Assembly (NCBI GenBank): GCA_009735695.1
Contig: SRSL01000005.1
Coordinates: 1 to 64,000 of the forward strand
Origin: Christiangramia bathymodioli
GTDB lineage: Bacteria; Bacteroidota; Bacteroidia; Flavobacteriales; Flavobacteriaceae
DNA length: 64,000 nucleotides
Direction: 5' to 3'
The notes under the pieces are model-generated. The model had not been told where the DNA came from and searched no databases. It worked only from the letters and a program-made list of their open reading frames with translations. Below, one piece after another: positions 62,350 through 64,000 of this stretch. Position 1 is the first letter of the stretch; every line of letters starts with the position of its first letter. A program made the translations under genes and the position numbers.

Positions 62350-62468
62350 CACCACGCCTGCGTTTAAAAATGTTAGTAAATAAATTAAAAAGGGGCCAGC
62401 ATAAGGAAGGTCATTGAAGCAAACCAGAAGTAAGAAATATGAAATTAAATTGGTAGAAGTGTGGAATT

Positions 62469-62476
62469 CAAATATA
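62469..62476 (-). promoter_or_regulatory. Candidate -7 box for the LuxR gene
   Basis: Minus strand TATATTTG (TAnnTTTG), about 120 bases before ATG 62349. No TTG at the expected spacing. Confidence 0.35.
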
Positions 62477-62708
62477 GGTGATTCCACGTATTTCTCGTAA
62501 ATTATCAAGTAATATTATACTGACAATTAATACTTTACAAACCGGATAAAACATCCATTTTAAGAAGCGTCCGGGGTGTCCTTAACAAGATATTTTCATC
62601 CTTTCCCAATTTATTCCTAAAGAATGACCGGCATGTTAAATCAGGAATATTACATCTATCTTAACATCAGCCACTTCTCATTCGCTTTTTAAATAATAAT
62701 ACAATAAG

Positions 62709-62716
62709 TAACTTTG
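62709..62716 (+). promoter_or_regulatory. Candidate -7 box for uvrA
   Basis: TAACTTTG (TAnnTTTG), 17 bases before the uvrA ATG at 62734. No clear -33 TTG. Confidence 0.4.
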
Positions 62717-62733
62717 CCGTCTTGAAAAATTTT

Positions 62734-64000
62734 ATGATAGAGACTGAAGACAGAATTGAGGTTTTAGGAGCACGAGTTCATAATCTTAAAAATATAGACG
62801 TTCAGATTCCCAGAGAAAAACTGGTGGTGATCACCGGGCTTTCTGGATCGGGGAAATCATCCCTGGCATTCGACACCATATATGCTGAAGGTCAAAGACG
62901 ATATATCGAAACTTTTTCGGCTTACGCCAGGCAATTTCTTGGTAGCCTGGAAAGACCCGATGTAGATAAAATCGACGGCTTATCTCCCGTAATTGCGATT
63001 GAACAGAAAACCACCAGTAAGAATCCACGTAGTACAGTTGGTACTATAACAGAGATTTATGATTTTCTCCGTTTGCTCTTTGCCAGGGCTGCAGATGCCT
63101 ACAGTTATAACACGGGAGAAAAAATGGTGAGCTACACCGACTCCCAGATTAAAGACCTTATAACCGATAGCTTTAAGGGTAAAAAAGTAACTATTCTGGC
63201 CCCAGTAATTCGAAGCCGTAAAGGTCATTATCGCGAGCTTTTTGAGCAGATCGCTAAACAGGGCTTTTTAAAGGTACGAACAGATGGTGAGGTTGTGGAT
63301 ATCGAAAAAGGAATGAAACTGGATCGATACAAGACCCATGATATCGAGATCGTAATAGACCGCCTGAAAATAGAAGAGAAACCAGATACAGATAAAAGAC
63401 TTGAAGAAAGCATCAAAACGGCTATGTATCATGGTGATGACACCTTGATGATCCTGGAGCAGGATACTGGAAAGATCCGCTACTTCAGTCGAAACCTCAT
63501 GTGCCCCACCACGGGAATCAGTTATCCTAATCCCGAGCCGAATAGTTTTTCATTTAACTCCCCGAAGGGAGCCTGTCCTAAATGTAATGGGATTGGCACT
63601 CTTTATCAGGTCAATGAAAAGAAGATCATTCCCGATCCAAAAAAATCGATCAAAGCCGGAGGACTGGCACCACATGGGCCTCAAAAAAAGAACTGGGTTT
63701 TTTCACAGCTGGAACTTATCGCGGAAAGATTTGATTTCAGCCTGAACGATCCTATTGAAAAGGTTCCTTCAGAAGCCATGGATATGATCCTGAACGGCGG
63801 AAAGGAACGTTTTTCCAAAGAGTCCAAATCCCTGGGAATTACCCGCGATTTTAAAATAGATTTTGAGGGGATCTCCAACTTTATTGAAACTACCTATAAG
63901 AATAATGAATCTACCTCATTAAGAAGGTGGGCGAAAGATTATATGGACAAGGTCCTGTGTCCTGAATGCGAAGGAACCAGGCTGAAGAAAGAGGCTTTAT
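62734..64000 (+). CDS. uvrA: Excinuclease ABC subunit A, N-terminal part (cut by window edge)
   Basis: The first 422 codons of UvrA, the damage-recognition ATPase of nucleotide excision repair. Seen: VLGARVHNLKNIDV (start), the first Walker A GLSGSGKSS (about residues 35-43), FSAYARQFLGSLERPDVDKI, IEQKTTSKNPRSTVGT, then zinc-module cysteine pairs (CPTTG, CPKCNGIGT) and CPECEGTRL at the right edge. No frameshift in the visible part. The gene is divergent from the LuxR regulator and unrelated to it in function. Confidence 0.97.
   Translation, partial: MIETEDRIEVLGARVHNLKNIDVQIPREKLVVITGLSGSGKSSLAFDTIYAEGQRRYIETFSAYARQFLGSLERPDVDKIDGLSPVIAIEQKTTSKNPRSTVGTITEIYDFLRLLFARAADAYSYNTGEKMVSYTDSQIKDLITDSFKGKKVTILAPVIRSRKGHYRELFEQIAKQGFLKVRTDGEVVDIEKGMKLDRYKTHDIEIVIDRLKIEEKPDTDKRLEESIKTAMYHGDDTLMILEQDTGKIRYFSRNLMCPTTGISYPNPEPNSFSFNSPKGACPKCNGIGTLYQVNEKKIIPDPKKSIKAGGLAPHGPQKKNWVFSQLELIAERFDFSLNDPIEKVPSEAMDMILNGGKERFSKESKSLGITRDFKIDFEGISNFIETTYKNNESTSLRRWAKDYMDKVLCPECEGTRLKKEAL

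Larger units (their letters stand above)
62350..62733. other. Divergent intergenic region, LuxR gene / uvrA
   Basis: About 380 bases, AT-rich. It contains the candidate -7 boxes at 62469-62476 (minus) and 62709-62716 (plus). No convincing small gene seen. Confidence 0.6.

Noticed and set aside
62350-62508. N-terminal extension of the LuxR gene (53 residues)
   Set aside because: Contains a promoter-like box and an unconvincing hydrophobic peptide; the homologous start is MEKKQLL at 62349.

Overview
The window looks like chromosome of a marine-type Flavobacteriaceae (Bacteroidota; Gramella/Christiangramia/Zunongwangia-like, inferred). The DNA is AT-rich, starts are not preceded by strong Shine-Dalgarno sequences, several genes carry the Bacteroidota -7 box TAnnTTTG, and many products are Bacteroidota-style lipoproteins or outer-membrane proteins. 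The genus cannot be fixed from the sequence alone.

Positions 1-35,800 are a surface-polysaccharide locus, almost entirely on the minus strand. It holds an initiating sugar-phosphate transferase (cut by the left edge), nine GT-B-type proteins on the minus strand (one is a two-domain fusion), many GT2 enzymes, a GT10 fucosyltransferase-like gene, a polysaccharide deacetylase, a GNAT acyltransferase, two NeuD-like acetyltransferases, a Wzy-like membrane protein and two Wzx-type flippases. Precursor genes supply UDP-GlcA (ugd), UDP-GlcNAcA/GalNAcA (tviB/tviC-like), a dTDP-4-amino-4,6-dideoxyhexose (rfbA, rfbB, DegT aminotransferase; no rmlC/rmlD) and a further amino sugar from a PtmE-like nucleotidyltransferase, 4,6-dehydratase, aminotransferase, acetyltransferase and formyltransferase-like protein. 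Near the left end lie two lipoproteins with a roughly 94-residue repeat centred on SWDEVRKLY. A LacI-type regulator closes the locus.

Positions 36,000-51,300 are mostly conserved housekeeping and envelope genes: a tiny membrane protein, a Dps-like ferritin, an MscS channel, a 1239-residue phosphoesterase/outer-membrane-barrel fusion with an unexplained kinase-like middle, an HD-PycTM protein, a GAF protein, a TlpA-like thioredoxin lipoprotein, a SIMPL protein, a rhomboid protease, an LpxL-like acyltransferase, glmM and an AcpH-like protein.

Positions 51,300-62,350 form a secreted-protein region: two tandem astacin metalloprotease lipoproteins, then four tandem paralogous lipoproteins that share an N-terminal module but differ in their C-termini (thrombospondin type 3 repeats, none, thrombospondin type 3 repeats, SOD/CHRD-like), followed by a LuxR-type regulator. 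A shared leader motif (CCATTCTAAA) precedes several lipoprotein genes. The right edge cuts uvrA. No tRNA, rRNA, CRISPR array, transposase or integrase was seen.
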